Of a DNA stretch of 64,000 nucleotides, positions 1 through 12,732 are shown in pieces (within the stretch, counting starts at the first letter, position 1; every line of letters begins with the position of its first letter). The notes under the pieces are model-generated. The model was given only the letters and a program-made list of their open reading frames with translations. It had not been told where the DNA came from and did no database searches. Location of the stretch: assembly GCF_000025225.2 (NCBI RefSeq), contig NC_013895.2, positions 248,001-312,000 of the forward strand. The letters run 5' to 3'. A program made the position numbers and the translations under genes. Source of the DNA: Mageeibacillus indolicus UPII9-5 (GTDB taxonomy: Bacteria > Bacillota > Clostridia > Saccharofermentanales > Fastidiosipilaceae).

Positions 1-1
1 T

Positions 2-1240
2 TGGTGGCAAAAGTTTGTTCGTGAAAGTCCGTATAATGTGGGAGTAGATTGTGCGATTCTGATGAATCCTCAGGTTTGGGTTACTTCCGGCCACGTCGGC
101 GGTTTTAGCGATCCGCTGATTGATTGCAAAAGTTGCAAATCAAGACATCGTGCCGATCAACTTATTGAACAGTGGGCTCACGCCAACGGACAGGACGTTG
201 ATGTGAACGGCTGGACGAACGAACAACTTACGAACTACATAAATGAAAAAGCAATACCATGTCCTGCCTGCGGAAAAACTGATTATACCGAGATACGCAA
301 ATTTAATTTGATGTTCAAAACCTTCCAAGGGGTCACAGAAGACAACAAATCAGAACTCTATTTGCGTCCGGAGACGGCACAAGGTATTTTTGTCAATTTC
401 CGCAATGTACAGAGGACGAGCCGCAAAAAATTGCCGTTCGGAATTTGCCAGGTGGGGAAATCCTTCCGAAACGAAATTACTCCCGGTAATTTTACTTTCC
501 GCACCCGTGAATTTGAGCAGATGGAACTGGAATTCTTTTGCAATCCGGATACTGATTTGGACTGGTTCCATTATTGGAAAGATTTTTGCTATAACTGGCT
601 GAAAACTTTGGGCATAGCTGAAACTGAACTTAGATTACGTGATCACCGTCCTGAAGAATTATCGTTTTATTCGAAGGCGACAACCGATATTGAATTCCTC
701 TTCCCGTTTGGATGGGGTGAACTGTGGGGAATTGCTGATCGCACAAACTATGATTTGGGTCGACACATGGAAGCATCACGCCAAGACCTCACCTATTTTG
801 ATCCCGAAACAAATGAAAAATATATTCCTTACGTTGTAGAACCTTCGCTGGGGGCCGATCGAGTTGCTTTGGCATTTTTGTGTGCGGCTTATGACGAAGA
901 AACATTAGCCGGCGGAGACATTCGTACCGTGCTTCGATTCCATCCGGCACTTGCTCCGGTAAAAATAGCCGTCCTACCGTTGTCGGCCAAATTAACCGAA
1001 GCGGCAAGACCGCTGTATGAGATGCTAAGCAAAATTGGAAATTGCGAGCTGGACGACCGCCAAGGAATAGGCAAACGTTATCGCCGACAAGACGAGATCG
1101 GAACCCCGTACTGCGTTACTTACGATTTTGATTCAGTGAATGACAACTGTGTAACCGTAAGAGAAAGAGACAGCATGGAACAGGTCCGCCTTCCAATCGC
1201 CGAGCTGACGGCATACTTTGCCGATAAGTTTACATTTTGA
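2..1240 (+). CDS. glyS: Glycyl-tRNA synthetase, homodimeric type (5' partial)
   Basis: This enzyme charges tRNA-Gly with glycine in the cytoplasm. The reading frame is open from base 2, so the N-terminus lies outside the window; the first visible residues (WWQKFV...) fit the region just after class II motif 1. A zinc-ribbon-like CKSC...CPAC pair follows. Motif 2 is near nt 460-525 (SFRNEI, then [14 protein letters not shown]), and motif 3 is seen as EPSLGADR near nt 840-865. The last ~100 residues form the anticodon-binding domain (VKIAVLPL..., [20 protein letters not shown]). The FRTREFEQ form of motif 2 marks the single-chain alpha2 GlyRS rather than the alpha2beta2 GlyQ/GlyS type. ppdK starts 79 bp downstream and no strong terminator separates them. 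Confidence 0.97.
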   Translation, partial: WWQKFVRESPYNVGVDCAILMNPQVWVTSGHVGGFSDPLIDCKSCKSRHRADQLIEQWAHANGQDVDVNGWTNEQLTNYINEKAIPCPACGKTDYTEIRKFNLMFKTFQGVTEDNKSELYLRPETAQGIFVNFRNVQRTSRKKLPFGICQVGKSFRNEITPGNFTFRTREFEQMELEFFCNPDTDLDWFHYWKDFCYNWLKTLGIAETELRLRDHRPEELSFYSKATTDIEFLFPFGWGELWGIADRTNYDLGRHMEASRQDLTYFDPETNEKYIPYVVEPSLGADRVALAFLCAAYDEETLAGGDIRTVLRFHPALAPVKIAVLPLSAKLTEAARPLYEMLSKIGNCELDDRQGIGKRYRRQDEIGTPYCVTYDFDSVNDNCVTVRERDSMEQVRLPIAELTAYFADKFTF

Positions 1241-1319
1241 TCATAGCCCGACTTACGGATTATGAATATAGAACCAAATGTATTGTCACTCAGGACAAAC
1301 CTGAGAAGAAGGAGGAGAC

Positions 1320-3944
1320 ATGACAAAGTATGTCTATTTGTTCTCGGAAGGTAATGCTTCCATGCGAGAATTGCTGGGCGGCAAAGGTGCCAACCTGGCA
1401 GAGATGACCGGATTGGGCATGCCGGTTCCACGCGGCTTTACCATTACGACAGAGGCCTGCATGCGCTACTATGAAGACAACGAAACGATTGCCCCGGAAA
1501 TTGAAAAAGAGATTTTTGACACACTCGCTTTTGTTGAAAATAAAATCGGAAAGAAACTGGGCGATCCTACCAATCCCTATTTGGTATCTGTGCGCTCTGG
1601 CGCTCGCGCTTCCATGCCTGGAATGATGGATACTATCCTTAACCTTGGTTTGAATGATGAAGTCGTACTTGGGCTTGGCAAATTAACTGGAAATCCGCGT
1701 TTTGCCAACGACAGCTATCGCCGTTTTATTACCATGTTTGCTGACGTTGTCATGGGCATTGATAAGAACAACTTTGAAGCTGAAATGGACGCAGTTAAAG
1801 AAGCAGTCGGGGCAAAGCTCGATACCGATTTAAACGCTGACAATATGATTGAAGTAGTCGATCGCTTCAAGAAAACCTATAAGCGTTTGAAAGGGGAAGA
1901 TTTCCCACAAGATCCGAAAGTTCAACTCATGGAGGCGGTGAAAGCGGTATTCCGTTCTTGGAATAACGAACGTGCTATCGTTTATCGCCGCTTAAATAAT
2001 ATCCCTTCTTCTTGGGGTACGGCTGTTAATATACAAGAGATGGTCTATGGTAACATGGGCGAGACCTCCGGTACAGGTGTTGCCTTCACCCGCAACCCAG
2101 CCACCGGCGAAAATAAACTCTACGGTGAATTTTTGATGAACGCTCAAGGCGAAGACGTAGTTGCAGGTATTCGTACGCCTGTTGACATTCAAAAATTGCA
2201 TGAAGTAATGCCGGAAGTTTATGACCAATTCCAGAAAATTGCTCATGATTTGGAAAAGCACTACTGCGACATGCAAGATATGGAATTTACCATTGAGCGT
2301 GGCAAACTGTTCATGCTTCAGACCAGAAACGGAAAACGTACAGCCGCCGCAGCCCTGAAAATTGCGGTTGATATGGTCAAAGAAGGCCTGATTTCCAAAG
2401 AAGAAGCTTTGCTAAAGATAGAACCGAAGTCATTGGATGCACTACTACACCCCGGCTTTGACAGTGAAGCTTTGAAGGCTGCTACACCTATTGCCAAAGG
2501 ACTGCCGGCCTCACCAGGATCAGCTTGCGGCAAAATTTTCTTCGAAGCAAAGGAACTTAGCGAATTCGTCCAAGCTACAGGTGAAAAAGCCGTTCTGGTA
2601 CGTTTGGAGACATCACCGGAAGATATCGAAGGTATGGTTTACGCCCAAGGCATTCTTACCGGCCGCGGCGGTATGACATCACATGCTGCTGTTGTTGCGC
2701 GTGGTATGGGAAAATGCTGCGTATCCGGATGCTCTGAAGTGATTATCAATGAAAAAGATCACTACTTGGTAGACAAAAACGGCCGCCGTTATAATAAAGG
2801 CGACTGGATGGCTTTTGACGGTTCCACCGGTTATGTTTATGGCGAACAGATCCCGACTACGGAAGCCAAAATTTCCGGAGATTTCGAAATTATTATGGGG
2901 TGGGCTGATGAAATTCGTCGCTTAAAAGTTTTGGCTAACGCTGATTCTGGCAAAGATGCAAAAACTGCCCGTTCCTTGGGTGCACAAGGAATTGGTTTGA
3001 CCCGTACCGAACATATGTTCTTCGGCGAAGACCGCATTTTTGCTTTCCGTAAAATGATTGTATCGGAAACGCTTGAAGCTCGTGAAAAAGCTTTGGCCGA
3101 GTTGTTGCCGATCCAACGACAAGACTTTTATGAAATATTCAAAGCCATGGAAGGCTGCCCGGTAACTATTCGCTTACTTGATCCCCCGCTACATGAATTC
3201 CTACCGACCGAGCCGTCAGAAATCGAACACCTGGCCAAGTCCTTAAATATGGAAACGGCACATCTGACTGACCTGATTAATCGTTTGCATGAGATGAACC
3301 CGATGATGGGCCATCGTGGATGCCGATTGGCTGTGTCATATCCTGAAATTGCCGCCATGCAGACCAGAGCCATTATAGAAGCCGCATTAAAAGTACAAGC
3401 TGAAGGATTAAAAGTCATTCCTGAAATCATGGTTCCGCTTGTCTTTGATCTCAAGGAACTTAAGTTTGTCAAGAACATCATTAGCAGTACAGCTGAAACA
3501 ATTTTCAATGAAACCGGCAAATCGGTTAAATACGAAGTTGGCACGATGATTGAGATTCCGCGCGCGGCATTGTTGGCAGATGAAATTGCGCAGGAAGCCG
3601 AATTCTTCAGCTTCGGTACAAACGATTTGACTCAGATGACATTCGGCCTTAGCCGCGATGATGCTGGCAGAATTTTGGATGATTATTATAACGCCAAAAT
3701 CCTTGAAATCGATCCTACTGCTTCACTTGACCAACGTGGTGTAGGTCAACTGATTCAAATGGCAACAGAACGTGGACGTGCAACCCGCCCAGGTATGAAT
3801 ATCGGAATTTGCGGTGAACATGGTGGTGACCCGGCCTCGATTGACTTCTGTCACAGAACCGGACTTACCTATGTTTCCTGCTCCCCGTTCCGCGTGCCGA
3901 TCGCACGTTTGGCCGCGGCTCAAGCTGCAATAAAAAATAAATAA
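1320..3944 (+). CDS. ppdK: Pyruvate, phosphate dikinase
   Basis: PPDK interconverts pyruvate + ATP + Pi and PEP + AMP + PPi; in anaerobic Clostridia it often replaces or supplements pyruvate kinase in PPi-linked glycolysis. The protein is 874 residues, the same length as the Clostridium symbiosum enzyme. Visible parts are the N-terminal ATP-grasp domain (GGKGANLAEM at the start, SVRSGARASMPGMMDT near 90-105), the swivelling phosphohistidine domain with the catalytic His at 455 (GGMTSHAAVVARG), and the C-terminal PEP/pyruvate TIM barrel (GHRGCRLAVSYPEI, FGTNDLTQMTFG, Cys831 in GICGEHGG). The His and Cys numbers match the known catalytic residues of the C. symbiosum protein. The start has an AAGGAGG site 5-11 bp upstream. 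A strong terminator follows, so the gene is probably transcribed alone or with glyS. Confidence 0.98.
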   Translation: MTKYVYLFSEGNASMRELLGGKGANLAEMTGLGMPVPRGFTITTEACMRYYEDNETIAPEIEKEIFDTLAFVENKIGKKLGDPTNPYLVSVRSGARASMPGMMDTILNLGLNDEVVLGLGKLTGNPRFANDSYRRFITMFADVVMGIDKNNFEAEMDAVKEAVGAKLDTDLNADNMIEVVDRFKKTYKRLKGEDFPQDPKVQLMEAVKAVFRSWNNERAIVYRRLNNIPSSWGTAVNIQEMVYGNMGETSGTGVAFTRNPATGENKLYGEFLMNAQGEDVVAGIRTPVDIQKLHEVMPEVYDQFQKIAHDLEKHYCDMQDMEFTIERGKLFMLQTRNGKRTAAAALKIAVDMVKEGLISKEEALLKIEPKSLDALLHPGFDSEALKAATPIAKGLPASPGSACGKIFFEAKELSEFVQATGEKAVLVRLETSPEDIEGMVYAQGILTGRGGMTSHAAVVARGMGKCCVSGCSEVIINEKDHYLVDKNGRRYNKGDWMAFDGSTGYVYGEQIPTTEAKISGDFEIIMGWADEIRRLKVLANADSGKDAKTARSLGAQGIGLTRTEHMFFGEDRIFAFRKMIVSETLEAREKALAELLPIQRQDFYEIFKAMEGCPVTIRLLDPPLHEFLPTEPSEIEHLAKSLNMETAHLTDLINRLHEMNPMMGHRGCRLAVSYPEIAAMQTRAIIEAALKVQAEGLKVIPEIMVPLVFDLKELKFVKNIISSTAETIFNETGKSVKYEVGTMIEIPRAALLADEIAQEAEFFSFGTNDLTQMTFGLSRDDAGRILDDYYNAKILEIDPTASLDQRGVGQLIQMATERGRATRPGMNIGICGEHGGDPASIDFCHRTGLTYVSCSPFRVPIARLAAAQAAIKNK

Positions 3945-3958
3945 TTTAACGGTCTTAG

Positions 3959-3995
3959 TTGCGGATAGCGGGAGGCCTCGCTATCCGCAATTTTA
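3959..3995 (+). terminator. Rho-independent terminator after ppdK
   Basis: A perfect 12-bp stem (TTGCGGATAGCG with CGCTATCCGCAA) has an 8-nt loop and is followed by TTTTATAT. It separates ppdK from the flavoprotein operon. Confidence 0.85.
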
Positions 3996-4018
3996 TATAG
4001 GGAGAAACAATTAAAATT

Positions 4019-5464
4019 ATGCATGATATCGTTATTATAGGCGGAGGTATATGCGGTTGTGCCTTAGCTTATTATTTGAGTCAGTATGAGTGTGATGTCA
4101 TAGTCATAGAAAAAGAAAATGATTTGGCGGTTGGAACTACCCGTGCGAACAGCGCAATTTTGCACGCCGGATATGATCCACGCCCTGGCACAATAATGGC
4201 AGCCACCAATGTGACAGGTAACAAACTTTCTTTTGAACTTTGCCGAGAACTTGATGTTGAGCACAATCGCTGTGGTTCTCTCGTGCTTGCATTTACTCAG
4301 GCCGAATGTGAACAGCTGCAGGAATTGTTAGCCAGAGGGGAAGCGAACGGAGTCCCGAATCAACGAATAATCAGTTCTGAAGAAATCCATAAAATGGAAC
4401 CTGACGTTTCAGATAAAGTTATTGCTGGATTGTTCGCCCCTAGTGCAGGCGTGGTTAATCCATGGGAAATGGCCCTGGCGCTGGCCGAAGTAGCGGCACG
4501 CAACGGCGTCCATTTCAAGTTTAATACTAAAGTAATTTCAATAAAGCCACTGCCACAAACTTCTGGTTACAGCATAAGAACCGAGCATGATGATGAACTG
4601 ACATCACGTTTCGTTATAAACTGTGCTGGCGTCCATGCGGCGGAAATTCATCAACTTGTCGCCAAGCCGACGTTTAAAATAACGCCGACCAAAGGGGAAT
4701 ACTATTTACTAGATACACATACATCGGTAAATATAAACCACGTTTTATTTCAATGTCCCAATGAAAAAGGTAAAGGCGTCCTTGTTTCGATAACTATGCA
4801 TGGGAATACCATTGTTGGGCCTAATGCCGAGGTAGTTCAAGACCCGGAGGACACTTCCAATACAAGGGCCGGACTCCAATTCGTTGCTACGTTAGCGAAA
4901 AAAACTGTCCCGAATTTAGATTTGCTGTCTAATATACGTAATTTTGCCGGAGTTAGAGCTAATTGTGATCGAAAAGATTTTGTTGTTGAATTTGCGGCGG
5001 AAAATTTCCTTGACGTTGCCGGCATTCAATCGCCTGGACTGACATCAGCTCCGGCATTAGCACTACTGGCAATTGACAAACTTAAACTGGCCGGATTTAA
5101 ATCTGAGAAAAAGGGATCTTGGCAGGGAGGCAGAAAGGTCGTTCGCTTTAAGCATCTTTCCCCTGAACAACGTGCTGAACAAATCTCTAGCGATGCTGCA
5201 TACGGACGGGTGATTTGCCGCTGTGAAACCATAACAGAAGGCGAAATACGAGCCGCCTTAAAAAGCCTAATCCCGCCGGTAAGTTTAGACGGGATCAAAC
5301 GTAGGTGCGGTTCTGGTTTAGGCCGCTGCCAAGGCGGATTTTGCTCACCCAAAATTGTCGAGATATTAGCAAAACACTATAACTGTCGCCCCGAAAATAT
5401 TTGTCAAGATAAATCAGGTACATATATTTTATTGGACGAAAGACGGGAGGGCAGGTATGAGTAG
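4019..5464 (+). CDS. FAD-dependent oxidoreductase, GlpA / DadA-like, with C-terminal BFD-type [2Fe-2S] domain
   Basis: This is the first gene of a three-gene redox unit. The 481-residue protein begins with an FAD-binding Rossmann motif (VIIGGGICGCALAYYL) and the RANSAILHAGYDPRPGT stretch typical of glycerol-3-phosphate dehydrogenase / L-2-hydroxyglutarate oxidase relatives. Residues ~395-460 form a bacterioferritin-ferredoxin-like domain with four cysteines (CRCE, then CGSGLGRC, then a final FC), expected to hold a [2Fe-2S] cluster. Enzymes of this layout are commonly annotated as anaerobic glycerol-3-phosphate dehydrogenase subunit A. That substrate is an inference: no glpK or glpF is next to it here, so other hydroxy or amino acids remain possible. 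The 3' end overlaps the next gene by 8 bp, indicating translational coupling. Confidence 0.88.
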   Translation: MHDIVIIGGGICGCALAYYLSQYECDVIVIEKENDLAVGTTRANSAILHAGYDPRPGTIMAATNVTGNKLSFELCRELDVEHNRCGSLVLAFTQAECEQLQELLARGEANGVPNQRIISSEEIHKMEPDVSDKVIAGLFAPSAGVVNPWEMALALAEVAARNGVHFKFNTKVISIKPLPQTSGYSIRTEHDDELTSRFVINCAGVHAAEIHQLVAKPTFKITPTKGEYYLLDTHTSVNINHVLFQCPNEKGKGVLVSITMHGNTIVGPNAEVVQDPEDTSNTRAGLQFVATLAKKTVPNLDLLSNIRNFAGVRANCDRKDFVVEFAAENFLDVAGIQSPGLTSAPALALLAIDKLKLAGFKSEKKGSWQGGRKVVRFKHLSPEQRAEQISSDAAYGRVICRCETITEGEIRAALKSLIPPVSLDGIKRRCGSGLGRCQGGFCSPKIVEILAKHYNCRPENICQDKSGTYILLDERREGRYE

Positions 5465-6791
5465 ATACATTAAATCTCCAGCAGATAAATATCAACTGGT
5501 GGTAGTCGGTGGCGGCCCTGCCGGACTGGCAGCAGCGATAGCCGGAGCCAAAGCGGGCTTAGAGCACATACTCATAATTGAACGTGATATTTGCCTAGGT
5601 GGCATCCTTAACCAATGTATCCATAATGGATTCGGGCTTCATCACTTCAGAGAAGAACTGACCGGACCTGAATATGCCGGCCGCTTTATTGCTGAGCTGG
5701 AAAATTATCCGATTGATGTGCTGATCGATACTATGGTTATCCGAGTACACCCGGAAAAAATGATTGAAGCGACCAACCCGAATGGATACTTTTTCATTCA
5801 TGGCGAAGCGATTATTCTTTCCATGGGCTGCCGTGAACGCGCCAGAGGAGCTATTGCTTTACCAGGAACTCGCCCAGCAGGCATTTTCACTGCCGGGACG
5901 GCACAGTACTATATAAATATTGCCGGTCATAAAGTCGGTAAACGAATATTAATACTAGGTTCTGGCGATATAGGCTTGATTATGGCTCGGCGCATGAGCT
6001 GGTCCGGTGCAGAAGTATTGGCCTGCGTTGAAGTTATGCAACATCCGGGCGGCCTACAAAGAAACATTGTACAATGCCTGGAAGATTTCAACATTCCTCT
6101 TTACCTAGGTCACACAATAATAGATATTAGGGGAAAAAAGCGAGTCGAGGGAGCAACAATAGCCAAGTTAGACTCCGCTGGTGCGCCGATTCCCGGAACG
6201 GAAAAAGATTTTGACTGCGATACCATTCTGCTAAGTGTCGGACTGATTCCGGAAAACGAGCTGACGCGCGGAGCTGGTATAAATATGGATCGACGAACCA
6301 AAGGCGCAATTGTTTACGAAAACATGGAAACATCAGTATCCGGAATTTTCGCTTGCGGTAACGTTGTTCACGTGCATGATCTAGTTGACTTTGTTACAGA
6401 AGAAAGCGAACGTGCCGGCACAGCAGCGGCGGAATATGTTTTTGCGGCAAAACACAAGAAAAATGCGGATGCGCCCGAAAGCCAAACCGATATTGTCATT
6501 TTGCAGCCCGATGCAAATTTTGGCTATACCGTTCCTCAACACTTGAGACGTCAAAATATAAATAAACCACAGAAAATCTTTTTCCGTGTCAGAAAGCAGT
6601 ATAAGCAGCCAGTCGAAGTAGTGCTGCGTTCTAACGGCCAAGAGATTGCCAGATTTAAGAAACAACGTTTAGTGCCAGGCGAGATGGCAAATATTTCGGT
6701 TTCAGGGTGTCAACTTGAGCAAGCCGATGGAACACTAAGTTTACAGCTCGAAGCTAAAGATGCCAGCGGCAAGGAGGTAAAAAATGCGTGA
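5457..6791 (+). CDS. FAD/NAD(P)-dependent oxidoreductase, partner subunit
   Basis: A 444-residue pyridine-nucleotide-disulfide-oxidoreductase fold protein. It has an N-terminal FAD motif (VVVGGGPAGLAAAIAGAKAG), the GGILNQCIHNGFG motif seen in partners of GlpA-like enzymes, and a second Rossmann motif for NAD(P) (ILILGSGDIGLIMARRM) in the middle. Near 290-320 it has the ATG-like FAD contact (GIFACGNVVHVHDLVDFV). The last ~80 residues form a beta-rich tail lacking obvious cysteines. It probably passes electrons between the upstream Fe-S flavoprotein and an NAD(P) pool or another acceptor. It overlaps the upstream gene by 8 bp and the downstream DUF1667 gene by 8 bp, with a good site (GGGAGGGC) before its ATG. 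Confidence 0.88.
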   Translation: MSRYIKSPADKYQLVVVGGGPAGLAAAIAGAKAGLEHILIIERDICLGGILNQCIHNGFGLHHFREELTGPEYAGRFIAELENYPIDVLIDTMVIRVHPEKMIEATNPNGYFFIHGEAIILSMGCRERARGAIALPGTRPAGIFTAGTAQYYINIAGHKVGKRILILGSGDIGLIMARRMSWSGAEVLACVEVMQHPGGLQRNIVQCLEDFNIPLYLGHTIIDIRGKKRVEGATIAKLDSAGAPIPGTEKDFDCDTILLSVGLIPENELTRGAGINMDRRTKGAIVYENMETSVSGIFACGNVVHVHDLVDFVTEESERAGTAAAEYVFAAKHKKNADAPESQTDIVILQPDANFGYTVPQHLRRQNINKPQKIFFRVRKQYKQPVEVVLRSNGQEIARFKKQRLVPGEMANISVSGCQLEQADGTLSLQLEAKDASGKEVKNA

Positions 6792-7164
6792 AATAACATG
6801 TATAGTATGCCCTCAAGGATGTAGATTGCTCGTAGATGGCGTGGAAGATAATGGGATTCATCCGGAAATTGATCCTAAGTCTTTAAAAGTAAGTGGAAAT
6901 TCCTGCCCCCGAGGTGATGCCTACGGTCGCAGTGAAGTAGTTGCTCCGACGAGAATGGTTACAGCTACCGTGGAGGTGGAAGACTCTCAGGTGCATCGTT
7001 GCCCAGTAAAAACCTCCAAACCGATTCCTAAAGCAGAAATGAATGAAGTGGTGAAAGCACTGCAAAAGGTCAAGCTTCATTTACCTATAAAATTGCATGA
7101 AGTAGTTGTACAAAATATATGCGATACGGGAGCTGATGTAATTACAACCCGCAGTTGGCAATAA
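6784..7164 (+). CDS. DUF1667 domain protein, small Cys-motif partner of the flavoproteins
   Basis: This 126-residue protein has an N-terminal CxxCxxGC motif (CIVCPQGC at 6-13) and a second cysteine in SCPRGDAYG near residue 40, a layout suited to binding a metal or small Fe-S cluster. The C-terminal half carries the conserved KPIPKAEM and PIKLHEVVVQNICDTGADVITTRS stretches that define DUF1667. In Bacillota such proteins regularly follow the two flavoprotein genes seen here; the exact role is unknown, and a subunit that helps assemble or wire the complex is inferred. The start has an AAGGAGG site and overlaps the upstream gene by 8 bp. Confidence 0.87.
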   Translation: MREITCIVCPQGCRLLVDGVEDNGIHPEIDPKSLKVSGNSCPRGDAYGRSEVVAPTRMVTATVEVEDSQVHRCPVKTSKPIPKAEMNEVVKALQKVKLHLPIKLHEVVVQNICDTGADVITTRSWQ

Positions 7165-7172
7165 AGTTTTTC

Positions 7173-7205
7173 AAACCGGTTCACTCAAAAGTAGCCGGTT
7201 TTTTA
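7173..7205 (+). terminator. Terminator of the flavoprotein operon
   Basis: A 7-bp AAACCGG / CCGGTTT stem with a 15-nt loop is followed by a run of T residues, just after the DUF1667 stop codon. Confidence 0.75.
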
Positions 7206-7365
7206 TTAGGACAAGACAGCGAAAGAAGGACAATGAACTGGAAGAAAAGTTGATTATTAAAAGCAACCTAACTTTGAGCGATTAGTGACAAGTATTGCGA
7301 ATTATAGGAAAACATGAAACGCACGGAAGGAAGGAAAAATGGAGGAGAAAAGGGCGAAAAAAGTG

Positions 7366-7394
7366 TTGACAAGGAAGACGAGAAGGGTTATTAT
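7366..7394 (+). promoter_or_regulatory. rRNA operon promoter
   Basis: A perfect -35 TTGACA (7366-7371), a 17-bp spacer and a -10 TATTAT (7389-7394) lie about 130 bp before the 16S gene. The predicted start is near 7401. The rest of the 360-bp gap between the DUF1667 gene and 16S holds the upstream terminator, the transcribed leader with the ACCTTGAAAA motif (7425-7434), and a small GAGCC-AAAA-GGCTC hairpin (7505-7518) directly before the mature 16S end. I see no gene in it. Confidence 0.85.
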
Positions 7395-7524
7395 AGATGA
7401 GCGCCTTGCGAGAGCAAGGAACGGACCTTGAAAATTGAATAGTGAAGAACAAACAAGCAAAAACGGACTTTAGTTAATTCTAGAGTAAAAAATAAGTAAA
7501 CTAAGAGCCAAAAGGCTCTCAAAT

Positions 7525-9064
<1,540 letters not shown>

Positions 9065-9171
9065 TATGTTGAATAACGATTCAACAGAGTTCAGGTCGAT
9101 CATCGCAAGATGACAATTGTTTTTGCTAACTCACTATTCAATCTCCAGGGTCTGTACCCTCTTGTTCACAA

Positions 9172-9248
9172 GGGCTCATAGCTCAGCTGGTTAGAGCGTA
9201 CGCCTGATAAGCGTAAGGTCGATGGTTCGAGTCCATTTGAGCCCACCA
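9172..9248 (+). tRNA. tRNA-Ile (anticodon GAT)
   Basis: A 77-nt cloverleaf. The acceptor GGGCTCA pairs with TGAGCCC, the D arm is AGCTC...GAGC, the anticodon GAT lies at 9206-9208, and the T arm contains GGTTCGAGTCC. CCA is encoded. It is the only tRNA in the 16S-23S spacer; the tRNA-Ala that often accompanies it is absent. Confidence 0.97.
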
Positions 9249-9452
9249 ACTTTCCAGTTAGTGAACAGCGCAAGCCGCGATGTACCTTGAAAACTGCATA
9301 AGAAATAATGACTGAGTAAAAGACATAATGAAGTAAAAAATGGTCTTGCAAATTCAGCAAAAGTACTAAAGTACAAGTTGAAGCGAGTCTGAGGAACTTC
9401 ATTCATAAGTGTCTGGAACGACGGAAAAAAGAAAAACTTTGAGAACCAATAA

Positions 9453-12348
<2,896 letters not shown>

Positions 12349-12438
12349 ACAAGCACGTTGGTTCAACGTTGAACCAGACAGAATGAAGACTCAGACAACT
12401 CAGTAGCTTATGCAGTCTTGAGGGTACAACCTCAACAA

Positions 12439-12556
12439 TTCCGGTGGTGATAGCGGAGAGGCCACACCTGTTCCCATTCCGAACACAGTAGTTAAGCTCT
12501 CTAGTGCCGAAGATACTTAGCTGGTAACGGCTTGGTAAAATAGGAAGCTGCCGGAT
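12439..12556 (+). rRNA. rrf: 5S ribosomal RNA
   Basis: About 117 nt with the conserved CCATTCCGAACACAG stretch and terminal pairing (TTCCGGTGG near the start, GCTGCCGGA at the end). It lies 90 bp after 23S and 6 bp before tRNA-Asn. Confidence 0.95.
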
Positions 12557-12562
12557 TTTTTT

Positions 12563-12638
12563 GCCTTGTTAGCTCAGTTGGTAGAGCATGCGGCTGTTAA
12601 CCGCAGGGTCGTAGGTTCGAGTCCTACACAAGGCGCCA
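12563..12638 (+). tRNA. tRNA-Asn (anticodon GTT)
   Basis: A 76-nt cloverleaf. The acceptor GCCTTGT pairs with ACAAGGC, the anticodon GTT lies at 12596-12598, the T arm contains GGTTCGAGTCC, and CCA is encoded. It is co-transcribed at the end of the rRNA operon. Confidence 0.97.
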
Positions 12639-12644
12639 AAAAAT

Positions 12645-12676
12645 GACGATAACGGTTTTCCGTGTCGTCTTTTTTT
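12645..12676 (+). terminator. Terminator of the rRNA/tRNA operon
   Basis: The stem GACGATAACGG / CCGTGTCGTC has one bulge and a TTTT loop, and is followed by seven T residues. Confidence 0.85.
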
Positions 12677-12732
12677 GTAGTTTACGATCGTAAATATGTT
12701 TATTACAAGGTAGCGGTATGCAAAGTTAAACT

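Noticed and set aside
1289-1307. CTCAGG / CCTGAG hairpin between glyS and ppdK
   Set aside because: Only 6 bp and without a T-run; it may be chance, and it lies too close to the ppdK ribosome-binding site to be a terminator.
12563-12638. tRNA-Asn as an integration site for a mobile element
   Set aside because: I looked for a repeat of the tRNA 3' end and for an integrase gene downstream and saw neither, although the next gene has unusual codon use.
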